The position numbers and the translations under genes are program-made. 64,000 nt of DNA from Microcella indica (GTDB taxonomy: Bacteria > Actinomycetota > Actinomycetes > Actinomycetales > Microbacteriaceae), in assembly GCF_013414345.1 (NCBI RefSeq), contig NZ_CP058670.1, positions 868,001 to 932,000 on the forward strand, given 5' to 3'. The notes under the pieces were generated by a model. That model was given only the letters and a program-made list of their open reading frames with translations. It ran no database searches and had not been told where the DNA came from. Position 1 is the first letter of the stretch. Every line of letters starts with the position of its first letter. Shown piece by piece: positions 8,348 to 17,286 of this stretch.

Positions 8348-9148
8348 TCAGCGGGTGAAAGCGCCGATGATCCGCAGGATGGCGGCGCTGTCGTCGCCCG
8401 CCTCGTCATCGCGCGCTCCCTCGGGCGGGGCGTACTCGCACAACCCTGCACCGCCGAGCGGCAGCGCGCCGCGCGCCGCCCGCAGGGCGTCGCACAACTC
8501 CCCGAGCCCGAGCCCGAACGGGGCGGGGAAGCCGACGCCCGCGAAGACGCCGGGGTCGAGAACGTCGAGGTCGACGTGCAGGTAGAGCAGGGCATCCGCT
8601 CCGTCGCTCGCGCGCTCCGCGACCGCATCGGCCACCTCGTCAGCGGTTACTCGGCGCAGGCCGACCCGCTCGATCGCGTCCGCCTCCGCGTCGTCGAGGT
8701 CGCGCACGCCCAGCAGCAGAACGTCCTCGGGCGCCACGACGCCGTCGTCGAGGAGCGCGCGCAGCACCATGCCGTGGAACGCGCCGCTCGGGGAGGTCTC
8801 GGGCGAGTTGAGGTCGGCGTGCGCGTCGGCCCACAGCAGCACGGGTCGTGCACGAGCGGCGACCGCGTCGATGCTCGCGTACTCGACGCCGCAGTCGCCG
8901 CCGACGACGATGACGGGCGGCTCGTGCTCGGCGAGGGCGCGGCCGAGGCGCTCGCGCACGAGGCGGATCGAGCTCCAGCGGTGGATGCCCGTGCCCTCGT
9001 GGTCGCCGGCCTCGAGCGGCACCTCCACGCGCTCGGTCGCGCCGGCGGGCAGGTCGGCGAGGATCGCCTCGGCCCCTTCCACGAGGCGCATGGCGCGGTC
9101 GGAGCCGGAGCCCTGCCACTGCGGGACGACGAGGAAGCGAGCGGCCAT
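8348..9148 (-). CDS. arginase/agmatinase-fold protein with an altered metal site
   Basis: A 266-residue ureohydrolase-family protein. The metal-binding motifs DAHADLN (residues 108-114) and HVDLDVLDP (191-199, Asp193 and Asp195) are intact, but the first motif reads GGDCG at 83-87 where arginases have GGDHS, so the first metal-ligand histidine is replaced by cysteine. Family members hydrolyse guanidino or related C-N bonds with two Mn2+ ions; whether this one does is open. ATG 9148 is where similarity begins. It follows the membrane-protein gene by four bases and may be cotranscribed with it. Confidence 0.82.
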   Translation of the reverse strand: MAARFLVVPQWQGSGSDRAMRLVEGAEAILADLPAGATERVEVPLEAGDHEGTGIHRWSSIRLVRERLGRALAEHEPPVIVVGGDCGVEYASIDAVAARARPVLLWADAHADLNSPETSPSGAFHGMVLRALLDDGVVAPEDVLLLGVRDLDDAEADAIERVGLRRVTADEVADAVAERASDGADALLYLHVDLDVLDPGVFAGVGFPAPFGLGLGELCDALRAARGALPLGGAGLCEYAPPEGARDDEAGDDSAAILRIIGAFTR

Positions 9149-9152
9149 GCCG

Positions 9153-10136
9153 TCAGTCTCGCACCGTGGGCGGCGCGGGCGGTAGCGCCGCGCGGCCGAC
9201 AGCGGTGGCTGCGGAGCCGAGGAGTGCTTCGAGCGGTCCACGGCGCCCGAGCGCCGAGCACGCAAGACCGAACAGGATGCCCGCCACGACGAGCACGACC
9301 ACGAGGGTCTCCCCGACCGGGCTCGTGAAGCGCCCCGCGGGCCCGAGCCCGGCGAGGGCCGCGATGACGATGACCTGGCCGACGTAGACCGTGAGGGCGA
9401 CGCGACCGAGTGCGGTGAGCGGGGCGAGCGCGACGCGTCGCGACCGCGACGGCGTGCCGGGGTCGAGCACGACGAGCAGCAGCCCGATGATCGCGAACGC
9501 GAGACCGCCCGAGCCGATGAGCTCGGCGGTCGTGCCGCTGTGCGCCTCGGCCGAGATGCCCGGCAGGAGGGCAGCGGCACCGTAGCCGCCGAGCACGGCG
9601 GTGGCGCCTCCGCCGATGAGAACGGCGCGCGTGCGAGCGCGATCGAGCCCCGAGCGCGTCGCGAGCAGACCGAGACCCACGAGCGGCAGCCACAGCACGG
9701 CGGGATAGTAGCCCGTGAACAGGTAGTCGACGACGGGTTCGAGCGGGCTCTCGCCGGGCACCCCCGCCGTCACGAGCGCGTCACGGGCGAGTGGCGCGGC
9801 GACGAGCAGTGCGAGGCTCATGATGGCGAGCAGCCACCGCGCCGCGAACAGCAGCGGCAGGGCGAGCACGAACAGCACCCCGTAGTAGTCGAGGATGATC
9901 GCGATACCGCTGGGGAGCATCCAGAGCAGCAGGCCGATCACGAGCAGGATCGCCGCGCGCACGAGCAGGCGGATGCGCTGCTCCCTCCGCCCATCCGCGG
10001 GCGCGCTCGGCTGGGCGGCGCGCGCGGTCACGAGACCCAGGGCGACACCCGCGACGACGACGAACAGCACCGAGGGGCGCCCGTCGACGAGCAGCTCGCC
10101 GTCATCCTGCCGCGGCCACGCGTGCGCGGCGATCAT
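9153..10136 (-). CDS. multi-pass membrane protein, DUF418/DUF1624 acyltransferase-like
   Basis: A hydrophobic protein of 327 residues from the first ATG, with about eight to ten membrane helices and a C-terminal part resembling DUF418 proteins. The family's hallmark N-terminal motif, of the form G-x-D-x-A-R-G-x-A-x-x-G, is encoded just upstream (about 10137-10180) in the same frame, but no ATG, GTG or TTG exists in that frame before an in-frame stop at 10446-10448 inside pspA. So either a rare start such as the CTG at 10151 is used, or there is a sequence error, or the protein has lost its first helix. It follows pspA on the same strand. Confidence 0.7.
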   Translation of the reverse strand: MIAAHAWPRQDDGELLVDGRPSVLFVVVAGVALGLVTARAAQPSAPADGRREQRIRLLVRAAILLVIGLLLWMLPSGIAIILDYYGVLFVLALPLLFAARWLLAIMSLALLVAAPLARDALVTAGVPGESPLEPVVDYLFTGYYPAVLWLPLVGLGLLATRSGLDRARTRAVLIGGGATAVLGGYGAAALLPGISAEAHSGTTAELIGSGGLAFAIIGLLLVVLDPGTPSRSRRVALAPLTALGRVALTVYVGQVIVIAALAGLGPAGRFTSPVGETLVVVLVVAGILFGLACSALGRRGPLEALLGSAATAVGRAALPPAPPTVRD

Positions 10137-10230
10137 GCCGATGATCGCCAGCCCGCGCGCCGCATCGACGCCGTGCCATCGAGCGCCGTCCCCGCCGCGG
10201 GTGCGATCGGGGACGGCGACGTCGGATGCT

Positions 10231-10965
10231 CTACTGATCGATCGCCTGCGGGGCGTTGCCCTGCTTGAGCGCGGCGAGCCGCGCGTCGACCTCGGCCTGC
10301 ACGCCGACGTCCTCGAGCGCCTCGAACTGCGCGTCGAGGCTCGATGAGGCGAGCTCCTGCTGGCCGAGCACCTTCGCCTCCTCGCGGCGGATCTTCTCCT
10401 CGAAGCGGCCGAGCTCGCTCGTCGGGTCGAGGATGTCGATGCTCTTCACGGCGTCGAGGACTTGCGACTGCGCGTCGGCGATCTTCGAGCGCGCGACGAG
10501 CTGGTCGCGCTTGGCGCGCAGCTCGCCGAGCTTGCCCTTCATGCCCTCGAGCCCGCTCTTGAGCTTCTCGACGACCTCGGTCTGCGAGGCGATCGTGGGC
10601 TCGGCGGCCTTCGCCTGCGACTCGGCCGCAAGCTGCTTGCCGAGCGCGACCTTCGCGAGGTTGTCGAACTTGTCGGCGTCAGCGGTGTTGCCGCCCTCGC
10701 GCAGCTCGTCGGCCTTGGCGCTCGCGGCGACGGCTTTGCGGCCCCAGTCCTGCGCCGAGGCGACGTCCTCGGCGTAGTCCTGCTCGAGCAGGCGCAGGTT
10801 GCCGATGGTCTGCGCGATCGCCGCCTCGGCCTCCTGGATGCTCGCGGTGTAGTCGCGCACCATCTGGTCGAGCATCTTCTGCGGGTCCTCCGCGGAATCG
10901 AGCAGGGCGTTGATGTTGGCCTTCGCGAGCTGCGCGATGCGGCCGAAGATGGACTGCTTGGTCAT
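10231..10965 (-). CDS. pspA: PspA/IM30 family membrane-stress protein
   Basis: A 244-residue, almost wholly alpha-helical protein. The N-terminal amphipathic helix (MTKQSIFGRIAQLAKANINALL) and the conserved stretch DPQKMLDQMVRDY (about residues 28-40) identify the PspA/Vipp1/IM30 family, which assembles on the inner face of the cytoplasmic membrane and limits proton leak under envelope stress. An ATG at 10998 is in frame, but AGAAAGGC lies between the two ATGs at ribosome-binding distance from 10965. It follows a TPM-domain gene by 55 bases, an association that fits envelope maintenance. Confidence 0.92.
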   Translation of the reverse strand: MTKQSIFGRIAQLAKANINALLDSAEDPQKMLDQMVRDYTASIQEAEAAIAQTIGNLRLLEQDYAEDVASAQDWGRKAVAASAKADELREGGNTADADKFDNLAKVALGKQLAAESQAKAAEPTIASQTEVVEKLKSGLEGMKGKLGELRAKRDQLVARSKIADAQSQVLDAVKSIDILDPTSELGRFEEKIRREEAKVLGQQELASSSLDAQFEALEDVGVQAEVDARLAALKQGNAPQAIDQ

Positions 10966-11020
10966 GACGAGTGGTGCCTTTCTGTGGGGATGTTCCAAGG
11001 AGAGCGTCGGTGGTGCGGGG

Positions 11021-13024
11021 TCAGAAGCGGCCGCCGCGGCTGCGGCCGGAGCGGGAACGGGAGGAGCGGGTCGGGCGTGCGGAGCGCGTGGAGGATCGCG
11101 ACGTCGAACGGGCGGCCGACCCCGAGGAGCGGGAGCTGGACGAGCGTCGCGAGCCCGAGGAGCCGAAGCGCGGGCGGGAGGGTGCGCCGCCCGAGCCGAG
11201 GAGACCGCCGAGCAGCCCTCCGACGAGCGCGCCGCCTCCGCCGGACGAGCCTGATCCGTTCAGGCCACCGATGGCTCCTCGCGGTTCGAGGGCCCCGCGC
11301 ACGTCGCGTTCCGCTGCCTCGAGGGCGCGTCGGGCGAGATCATGGGCGCCCTGCGCGGTCTCGAGAGCGGAGACCGGGTCGCTCGCGCGCGCGTCGAGAG
11401 CCACGTCGAGCTGCGCTTGCGCCTCGGCGAGGCGGGCGCGAGCACTCGCGTCGACGGCGCCGCGGTGGGAGGCGATGTACTCTGCCGCGCTGAGGATCGC
11501 ACTGCGCGTGGAGGCGAGCGTGCGCTCGAGGGCGGCCTCAGCGGCAGCTCGGCGCTCTGACTCCTCGCGCGCGTCGGCGAGCTCGGCATCGAGTGCCCGA
11601 TCCGCGGCCACGAGGCGCGTGAGAGTCGCGACCGGGTCACGGTCGTCGACCGCGTCGAGGGCGGACTGCGCGACGGCGACCGCCGCCGTGAGCTCGGGGG
11701 AGCCCGCGGAGGTCGACGGGATCGCACGGGCGGCCTCGATACCCGAGGCGAGGTCGGAGCGCTGATCGGCGACCGCCGACCGTGCTTCGCCGAGCTCGGC
11801 CGCTCGGCGGTCCACCGCCGCTGCCGTGCTGTGCAGCTGGGCGAGGACGAGCTGGGCAGAGCGCACCTCGACCGCCGCCGCGGAGGGCTCCTGGCGCTCG
11901 TGGGCGGCGAGGGCCGCCTGCAGCTCGGCCTCGGCGAGCTGCAGCAGCCGCGGCAGCTGCTCGGGAGCATCCGCGATATCGCTCATGGCGCTCGCCGCGT
12001 ACTCCTCGCGGAGCCGATCGAGGGTCGCCGTCGCCGCCTCGACGGCCGAGGCGGCCGCGTCGAGGGCACCGCGGGCCGTCGTGATCGAGCCCGAGAGGTC
12101 TTGCTCGACCTCGCGCAGCGCCTCGAAGGCGTCCTCCTGGGCCGCGAGCAGAGCGTCCGCCTCGTCGCACTGGGCGATGATGCTCAGCAGAGCCTCGCGT
12201 CGCGGGCCCGCCTCGACGGTCGCGTCCTCGAGCGCGCCGCGCGCTCGGAACGCCTCGGTGACGAGCGCGCGTGCGCGGGTGAGGGCGTCGCGGAAGCCCG
12301 CCGTGGGCTCGGCGCCGAACTGCGCCTCGGCGAATCCGAGCTCCTGCTCGCTCGTCGCGAGCGCGTCATCGAGCTCCACGAGCCGACGCGACGCCGACTG
12401 GTCGAGCTGCTCGAGGGACTGCTTCTCGGGCGCGCGCGTCGCGCTCGCGCCGCGCCGACGCGAGCGCACGACCAGGACGGCGATGACGATGACGACGGCG
12501 ACGACGAGGGCGCCGATGAGGAGGGGGAGCAGTGAGCCGCCCGGCGAGGCGAGCCGTTCGGCGTAGTCGACGATCGCGTCCGCCCAGCGGTCGTCGCGGA
12601 GCGCGGGGATGAGCGCCTCGGCCTCCGCACTCGCGAGGGCGTCGTCGCTCACCGGGAAGTCGAGCCCTGGCGAGATACCGAATGAGCGATCCTGCACGGC
12701 GATCGCGAGCAGGGCATCCCGCTCGCCGAGGCCCGAGGCGATCGCTGCGGCGTCGGCCCACTCGGCGCCGTTCTGCGGCGCCTCGAACGTGTCGACGATG
12801 ACGACGACGAGGGGCGCGCCGATCTCGTCGACGAGGCTCTCGAGGGCCGCCTCGACGCGCGGTGCGTCGTCGCCGAGCACGCCGGCCTCGTCGAGCACGT
12901 AGGCGCCGCCGATGTCGAGGGGCTCGGCGGCGTGAGCGGGGCCGGCGCCGACGAGGAGCGAGCCCCCGAGGAGCGCGGCGAGCAGAAGGGAGGCGGGGGT
13001 GCGTCGCCGCGTCATCGTCGGCAT
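11021..13024 (-). CDS. TPM-domain membrane protein with long coiled coil
   Basis: A 667-residue protein: signal peptide ending near AHA (residue 32), a TPM domain (about 35-160) containing the LDEAGVLGD start and the ERDALLAIAVQDRSFGISPG core, one transmembrane helix (about 164-186) followed by Arg-rich residues, then about 400 residues of Ala/Glu-rich coiled coil, a Gly-rich hinge and an Arg/Ser-rich basic tail. The TPM domain would be outside and the coiled coil in the cytoplasm. TPM proteins include a photosystem II repair factor and membrane-protein quality-control factors. Starts at 13057, 13024 and 13015 are possible. It lies directly upstream of pspA. Confidence 0.85.
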   Translation of the reverse strand: MPTMTRRRTPASLLLAALLGGSLLVGAGPAHAAEPLDIGGAYVLDEAGVLGDDAPRVEAALESLVDEIGAPLVVVIVDTFEAPQNGAEWADAAAIASGLGERDALLAIAVQDRSFGISPGLDFPVSDDALASAEAEALIPALRDDRWADAIVDYAERLASPGGSLLPLLIGALVVAVVIVIAVLVVRSRRRGASATRAPEKQSLEQLDQSASRRLVELDDALATSEQELGFAEAQFGAEPTAGFRDALTRARALVTEAFRARGALEDATVEAGPRREALLSIIAQCDEADALLAAQEDAFEALREVEQDLSGSITTARGALDAAASAVEAATATLDRLREEYAASAMSDIADAPEQLPRLLQLAEAELQAALAAHERQEPSAAAVEVRSAQLVLAQLHSTAAAVDRRAAELGEARSAVADQRSDLASGIEAARAIPSTSAGSPELTAAVAVAQSALDAVDDRDPVATLTRLVAADRALDAELADAREESERRAAAEAALERTLASTRSAILSAAEYIASHRGAVDASARARLAEAQAQLDVALDARASDPVSALETAQGAHDLARRALEAAERDVRGALEPRGAIGGLNGSGSSGGGGALVGGLLGGLLGSGGAPSRPRFGSSGSRRSSSSRSSGSAARSTSRSSTRSARPTRSSRSRSGRSRGGRF

Positions 13025-13142
13025 GGTCGGGCGTGTCCTGATCGATTGCGCGTGCATCGCACCGTCTCTCTCGGCTGGTGCCGTGATTCTAGCCATCGAG
13101 TGTGGCGCGGTGTCGAGACATCGTGCGTGGCCGGCGCCTCCG

Positions 13143-13946
13143 TTAGCCCGTCGGCTCGATGAGCCGGAGGGGTTCGGGCTCGGAGACCAGGGGCACGCGT
13201 GCCGCGGAGTCGTCATCAAGAGTGATGTCGAGGACGGCCGACACGGCGTACTCGCCGGGTCGCAGTGGATCGAGATCCTCGTCACCTCCTCGGCCCTCGT
13301 CACCGGTCGTGCAGTCGAGCGCGCGCAGCTCGGCATCGACAGTTCGAGACTCACCGGGGTCGAGCGCGATCGCCTGGGGGCCGCGGTCGGACCGCACCGA
13401 GGTGTGCCAGACCGTCACGCCCTGCGAGGCGAGGGTGATCGCGGGCGTTGCCGAGAGGAGTCCGCTCACCGGGTCCTCCCCGGTGTTGGTGATGCGCACG
13501 GTGCCAGCGATCGCCCCGGTGCCGGTGGGGGCGGCGGTGGGGAAGTCGACCTCCAGCCGCACGTCGATGTCGGGAACATCGGCGGGCGTGATGGGCGCCG
13601 CACCGCAGCGGTTCTGCAGCCAGTCGGGTTCGAGTGCGGACTCCCCCTCGGCCATCGTGCCCCCGCCCGTGTCATCGGCGCCACCCTGCTCGATCGCAGA
13701 CTCCTCCGCGGTCGAGGCGCTGTCTGCCGCAGTGAAATCGTTCGGCACCAGTCCGCTGAGCGCGCCGATCCCGAGCCCACCGATGCCGACGATCACGACG
13801 GTGGCGAGCACTCCGGCACCGAGAAGGGCGGGGCGGCGTCGCGCCCGGCTGCGGCGCACGAGGGAGTCGACGTCGAAGCGGGGGTGCGGGGCCGAGCGCT
13901 CCGCCTCCTCGGCGAGGCGTGCCGCGAGGTCATCATGCGGGGTCAT
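13143..13946 (-). CDS. membrane protein partner of the sigma factor
   Basis: A 267-residue protein whose N-terminal about 40 residues are cytoplasmic, followed by one transmembrane helix (about 40-63), an acidic Ser/Thr/Gly linker and an extracellular beta-rich domain (about 105-267) resembling domains that bind or present peptides outside the membrane. Its start overlaps the end of the sigma-factor gene by 14 bases, the usual place of an anti-sigma factor. No zinc-binding HxxxCxxC motif is seen, so it is not a classical ZAS anti-sigma, and the regulatory role is inferred from position only. Confidence 0.72.
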   Translation of the reverse strand: MTPHDDLAARLAEEAERSAPHPRFDVDSLVRRSRARRRPALLGAGVLATVVIVGIGGLGIGALSGLVPNDFTAADSASTAEESAIEQGGADDTGGGTMAEGESALEPDWLQNRCGAAPITPADVPDIDVRLEVDFPTAAPTGTGAIAGTVRITNTGEDPVSGLLSATPAITLASQGVTVWHTSVRSDRGPQAIALDPGESRTVDAELRALDCTTGDEGRGGDEDLDPLRPGEYAVSAVLDITLDDDSAARVPLVSEPEPLRLIEPTG

Positions 13947-14460
13947 ACACGTCTCCTTCGTGGCGTGCGAGCGCGTCGGCGAGCTTCGCGTGCGCGTCGC
14001 TGAGGTACCGCTTCACCGCGCCAGCGCTGATGCCGAGGCGATCGGCGATGTCGTCGACCTTGAGGTCCTCGTAGTAGCGCAGCACGATGCAGGCGCGCTC
14101 GCGGGGGCTCAGCGCGTCGAGCTGGGCCCGCACGTCGAGGTGCAGGTCGACAGTGCGGTCTGACGAGTCGACGCTCTCGGGGCGCGCCTGGAGGTGGGCG
14201 ATCCGCCGCCAGCGCGTCGCGCGCCGACCCCGATCGAGGTAGGCCGAGGCGATCGCCCGGCGCACGTACGACTCGGCACGCTCGAGCGCGAAGCCGTTGC
14301 GCAGGCGGCCGAAGGTCGCCACGAGGCCCGATTGCACGAGGTCGGCCGCGTCGTCAGGGTCGCCGCACAGCAGGTAGGCGTAGCGCACGAGGGCGTCGCC
14401 GCGCTCGGCGACGAGCGCTTCGAGCACGCCCTCCCAGCCGGCCCGAGCCGTCTCCTGCAC
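13933..14460 (-). CDS. ECF-type RNA polymerase sigma factor
   Basis: A 175-residue sigma-70 family protein with region 2 (LVRYAYLLCGDPDDAADLVQ, DNA melting and -10 recognition) and region 4 (LSPRERACIVLRYYEDLKVDDIADRLGIS, -35 recognition helix-turn-helix), and no regions 1 or 3. It most resembles the SigE-type ECF group of actinobacteria. The GTG at 14460 is five bases after GGGAGG; an in-frame GTG at 14481 lacks such a site. It is translationally coupled to the downstream membrane protein, which may control it. Confidence 0.9.
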   Translation of the reverse strand: MQETARAGWEGVLEALVAERGDALVRYAYLLCGDPDDAADLVQSGLVATFGRLRNGFALERAESYVRRAIASAYLDRGRRATRWRRIAHLQARPESVDSSDRTVDLHLDVRAQLDALSPRERACIVLRYYEDLKVDDIADRLGISAGAVKRYLSDAHAKLADALARHEGDVYDPA

Positions 14461-14523
14461 GTGTGCCTCCCGATCCCGCACGATCCTGGCGCGCGGCGCC
14501 GTCGTGCGCCCCTACCCTCTCAG

Positions 14524-14545
14524 ACGCTCATCGCGCGGTGAGCGT
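14524..14545. other. inverted repeat in divergent promoter region
   Basis: ACGCTCA and TGAGCGT form a perfect 7-bp inverted repeat around an 8-base loop in the about 200-base gap between the sigma-factor operon (minus) and the membrane-protein gene (plus). It could be an operator or a leader hairpin. The rest of this gap shows no recognisable element except the strong ribosome-binding site AAGGAGA near 14654. Confidence 0.35.
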
Positions 14546-14667
14546 TGGGGTGAGGCGCGAGCAGTCTGCGCCCCGGCTCTATCCGCGCGAGCGAATCCCT
14601 GGCACGCTGTGCCCGGACGCCGATCCACCCCCGCGTCGGCGCCATCGTGATCGAAGGAGATATCGAT

Positions 14668-15228
14668 ATGGCACGCGTCACCAAGAATTCTGCCAACTGG
14701 AGGCTCTTCGGCGGTGGAGGAATGCTCCTCGGGGCGCTGCTCTGGCTCATCGCGCTGCTCGTGGAGGGAGCGGGGTCCGGCGGCGAGCTCACGAGCTGGC
14801 TCACGATCATCGGCTTCCTGCTGCTCGGAGCCGGCGGCTTCTTCCTCGCCTTCGGCCAGACCGGATCGAACGGCGTCGTGGGCGGCTCGGTGCTCGGCAA
14901 GATCGGCTTCGTCGCCTTCGGCATCGGCTTCCTGCTGCTCGGACTCGTCCCGCTGCTCGGGGTGTTCGGCGTATCGCTGCCCGGGGAGCTTCTGACCGTC
15001 GGCGCCGTACTGCTCGCCATCGGCGGCATCGTGGGTGCGATCGTGATCTACCAGAAGGGCGTGGCGCGCGGGGTCGCCCGCTGGTTCTTCTTCGTGCCCG
15101 CGGTGCTCGCGCTCGTGTGGGTCGCCACGACGCTGGGATGGATCGCGATCGGCGGCAACATCCTCGTGACGCTCGTCGCAATCGCCTACGCGATCGCAGG
15201 GCTCCTGTTCCTCCTCAACCGCCGCTGA
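14668..15228 (+). CDS. hypothetical membrane protein
   Basis: A 186-residue hydrophobic protein with about six transmembrane helices separated by short loops, rich in Gly and Leu and without charged catalytic residues in the membrane. ATG 14668 has a very strong ribosome-binding site (AAGGAGATATCGAT); an in-frame ATG 21 bases upstream does not. I recognise no family. It lies between the sigma-factor operon and the end of pckG, convergent with pckG. Confidence 0.75.
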   Translation: MARVTKNSANWRLFGGGGMLLGALLWLIALLVEGAGSGGELTSWLTIIGFLLLGAGGFFLAFGQTGSNGVVGGSVLGKIGFVAFGIGFLLLGLVPLLGVFGVSLPGELLTVGAVLLAIGGIVGAIVIYQKGVARGVARWFFFVPAVLALVWVATTLGWIAIGGNILVTLVAIAYAIAGLLFLLNRR

Positions 15229-15264
15229 CCGCGGCCGTGCGAGGCTCCCTCGGCGCCGAGTCGT

Positions 15265-17157
15265 CTACGCGGCGCCGAGGCGGGCCCGCAGCAGCTCGAG
15301 CTGACGGTACAGCTCTGTCGGCAGCCGGTGGCCGAAGGTGTCGAAGAACTCCTCGATGTCGTGCGTCTCGAGATCGAGGGCGCGAGGGTCGATGCGGAAC
15401 AGCTCGCTGAGCTGCTCCTCGGCGATGTCGAGCCCCTCCAGGTTGAGGCCCGTCGTCGTCGGGACGAGCCCGAGAGGGGTCTCGACGGCGCGCTGAGTGC
15501 CCTCGAGCCGCTCGATCATCCACTGCAGCACTCGGGCGTTCTCGCCGAAGCCGGGCCACAGGAACGAGCCGTCGTCGCCCTTGCGGAACCAGTTCACCTG
15601 GAACACGCGCGGCACACGGGCGGAGGTGCGCAGTCGGGCGCCGAAGTCGAGCCAGTGGGCGAAGTAGTCCGCCATGTTGTAGCCCGTGAAGGGCAGCATC
15701 GCGAAGGGGTCGCGGCGAAGCTCTCCCACAGTGCCCTCGGCGGCCGCCGTCTGCTCGGAAGCGATCGTGGCGCCCATGAAGACGCCGTGATCCCAGTCGC
15801 GCGCCTCTACCACCAAGGGCACGTTGCTGGCTCGGCGGCCGCCGAAGATGATGGCGTCGATGACGACGCCCTCCGGGTCCTCCCAATCGTCCGAGATGCT
15901 CGGACACTGTCGGGCGGACACGGTGAAGCGTGAATTGGGGTGCGCGGCGGGACGCCCCGACTGCGGGGTCCACGACTCGCCCTGCCAGTCGGTGAGATTC
16001 GCGGGCGGCGTCGGGGTGAGCCCCTCCCACCACACGTCGCCGTCCTCGCGCAGGGCGACGTTCGTGAAGATCGTGTTGCCCCACAGGGTGTCGATGGCCG
16101 TGCGATTGGTCTCGGGGCCGGTGCCGGGAGCCACGCCGAAGAAGCCGGCCTCGGGGTTGATGGCGCGCAGGCGCCCATCCCGGCCGATGCGCAGCCAGGC
16201 GATGTCGTCTCCGACGGTCTCGACCTTCCAGCCGGGGATCGTGGGGGCGAGCATGGCGAGGTTCGTCTTGCCGCACGCGCTGGGGAAGGCCGCCGCCAGG
16301 TGGTACGACTTGCCCGAGGGCGCTGTCACCTTGATGAGCAGCATGTGCTCGGCGAGCCAGCCCTCATCCCGCGCGATGACCGAGGCGATGCGCAAGGCGA
16401 AGGCCTTCTTCGGCAGGATGGCGTTGCCGCCGTAGGCCGAGCCGTACGACCAGATCTCCCGCGTCTCGGGGTAGTGCACGATGTACTTCGTGTCGTTGCA
16501 CGGCCAGGGCACGTCCGTCTCGCCCGGCGCGAGCGGAGCGCCGACGCTGTGCACGGCGGGAACCCAGTCGGCGCCGCGGGCGATCATCGCGAGCGCCGCA
16601 TCGCCCATGCGGGTCATCGTGCCCATGCTCACGACGACGTACGGGGAGTCGGTGATCTGCACTCCGTACTTCGTCATGGGCGACCCGAGGGGGCCCATGG
16701 CGAAGGGCACGACGTAGAGCGTGCGGCCGCGCATGCTGCCGGCGAAGAGCTCGCCCAGTTCGGCACGCATCTCTGCGGGGTCGCGCCAGTTGTTGGTGGG
16801 GCCGGCGTCGTCCTTCTCGACGGAGCAGATGAAGGTGCGCGACTCGATGCGGGCGACATCGCTCGCGTCCGAGCGGGCGAGGAAGCTGTACGGTCGCAGA
16901 TCGGGGTTCAGCTGCTGGATGGTTCCGCTCGCGACAAGCCCCTGCAGCAGGGCGTGACGCTCGCGGGCCGAGCCGTCGACCCAGTGGATGGCGTCGGGCT
17001 CCATGAGTGCCGCGAGCTCGTCGACCCACGCATCCACGTCCTGCGGCCGGTCCATGCCGATGCCGATGGCGCCCGATTCGGGCGAGGAGGGATCGGGGGT
17101 GCGCGGGGTCGAGTCGTCGTCGGAGATCGTTCGCGTGCGCTGGTCGATGAGCGTCAT
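15265..17157 (-). CDS. pckG: phosphoenolpyruvate carboxykinase (GTP)
   Basis: Converts oxaloacetate and GTP to phosphoenolpyruvate, GDP and CO2, the first committed step of gluconeogenesis, in the cytoplasm. At 630 residues it is slightly longer than usual because of a disordered N-terminal extension of about 35 residues. The kinase-1a loop [12 protein letters not shown] with the hyper-reactive cysteine lies near residue 290, and the C-terminal [17 protein letters not shown] stretch marks the GTP rather than the ATP class. A GGGAGAAG ribosome-binding site precedes ATG 17157. It diverges from a RamB-like regulator, with a perfect palindrome between them, suggesting acetate- or carbon-responsive control. 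Confidence 0.97.
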   Translation of the reverse strand: MTLIDQRTRTISDDDSTPRTPDPSSPESGAIGIGMDRPQDVDAWVDELAALMEPDAIHWVDGSARERHALLQGLVASGTIQQLNPDLRPYSFLARSDASDVARIESRTFICSVEKDDAGPTNNWRDPAEMRAELGELFAGSMRGRTLYVVPFAMGPLGSPMTKYGVQITDSPYVVVSMGTMTRMGDAALAMIARGADWVPAVHSVGAPLAPGETDVPWPCNDTKYIVHYPETREIWSYGSAYGGNAILPKKAFALRIASVIARDEGWLAEHMLLIKVTAPSGKSYHLAAAFPSACGKTNLAMLAPTIPGWKVETVGDDIAWLRIGRDGRLRAINPEAGFFGVAPGTGPETNRTAIDTLWGNTIFTNVALREDGDVWWEGLTPTPPANLTDWQGESWTPQSGRPAAHPNSRFTVSARQCPSISDDWEDPEGVVIDAIIFGGRRASNVPLVVEARDWDHGVFMGATIASEQTAAAEGTVGELRRDPFAMLPFTGYNMADYFAHWLDFGARLRTSARVPRVFQVNWFRKGDDGSFLWPGFGENARVLQWMIERLEGTQRAVETPLGLVPTTTGLNLEGLDIAEEQLSELFRIDPRALDLETHDIEEFFDTFGHRLPTELYRQLELLRARLGAA

Positions 17158-17252
17158 GGTCTTCTCCCGTGTGCGGCGGTGTCGGCGTGTGAGGATCGGC
17201 CGCTGTCACCATCTTGAGCGCGAGGGAGGGGTATCTTGCCGGGAAAATGGTG

Positions 17253-17272
17253 GAAAGAATGGCCATTCTTTC
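17253..17272. promoter_or_regulatory. perfect 20-bp palindromic operator
   Basis: GAAAGAATGG followed at once by its exact reverse complement, in the 129-base gap between pckG and the XRE/RamB-like regulator. It ends 14 bases before the regulator's ATG and covers the likely -35 region, ideal for autorepression. Its A/T-rich half-sites stand out in this GC-rich DNA. Confidence 0.7.
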
Positions 17273-17274
17273 GA

Positions 17275-17280
17275 TATGGT
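17275..17280 (+). promoter_or_regulatory. -10 element of the RamB-like gene, leaderless
   Basis: TATGGT, six bases (GAATCC), then ATG 17287, with no ribosome-binding site. The palindrome at 17253-17272 directly abuts it upstream. Confidence 0.45.
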
Positions 17281-17286
17281 GAATCC

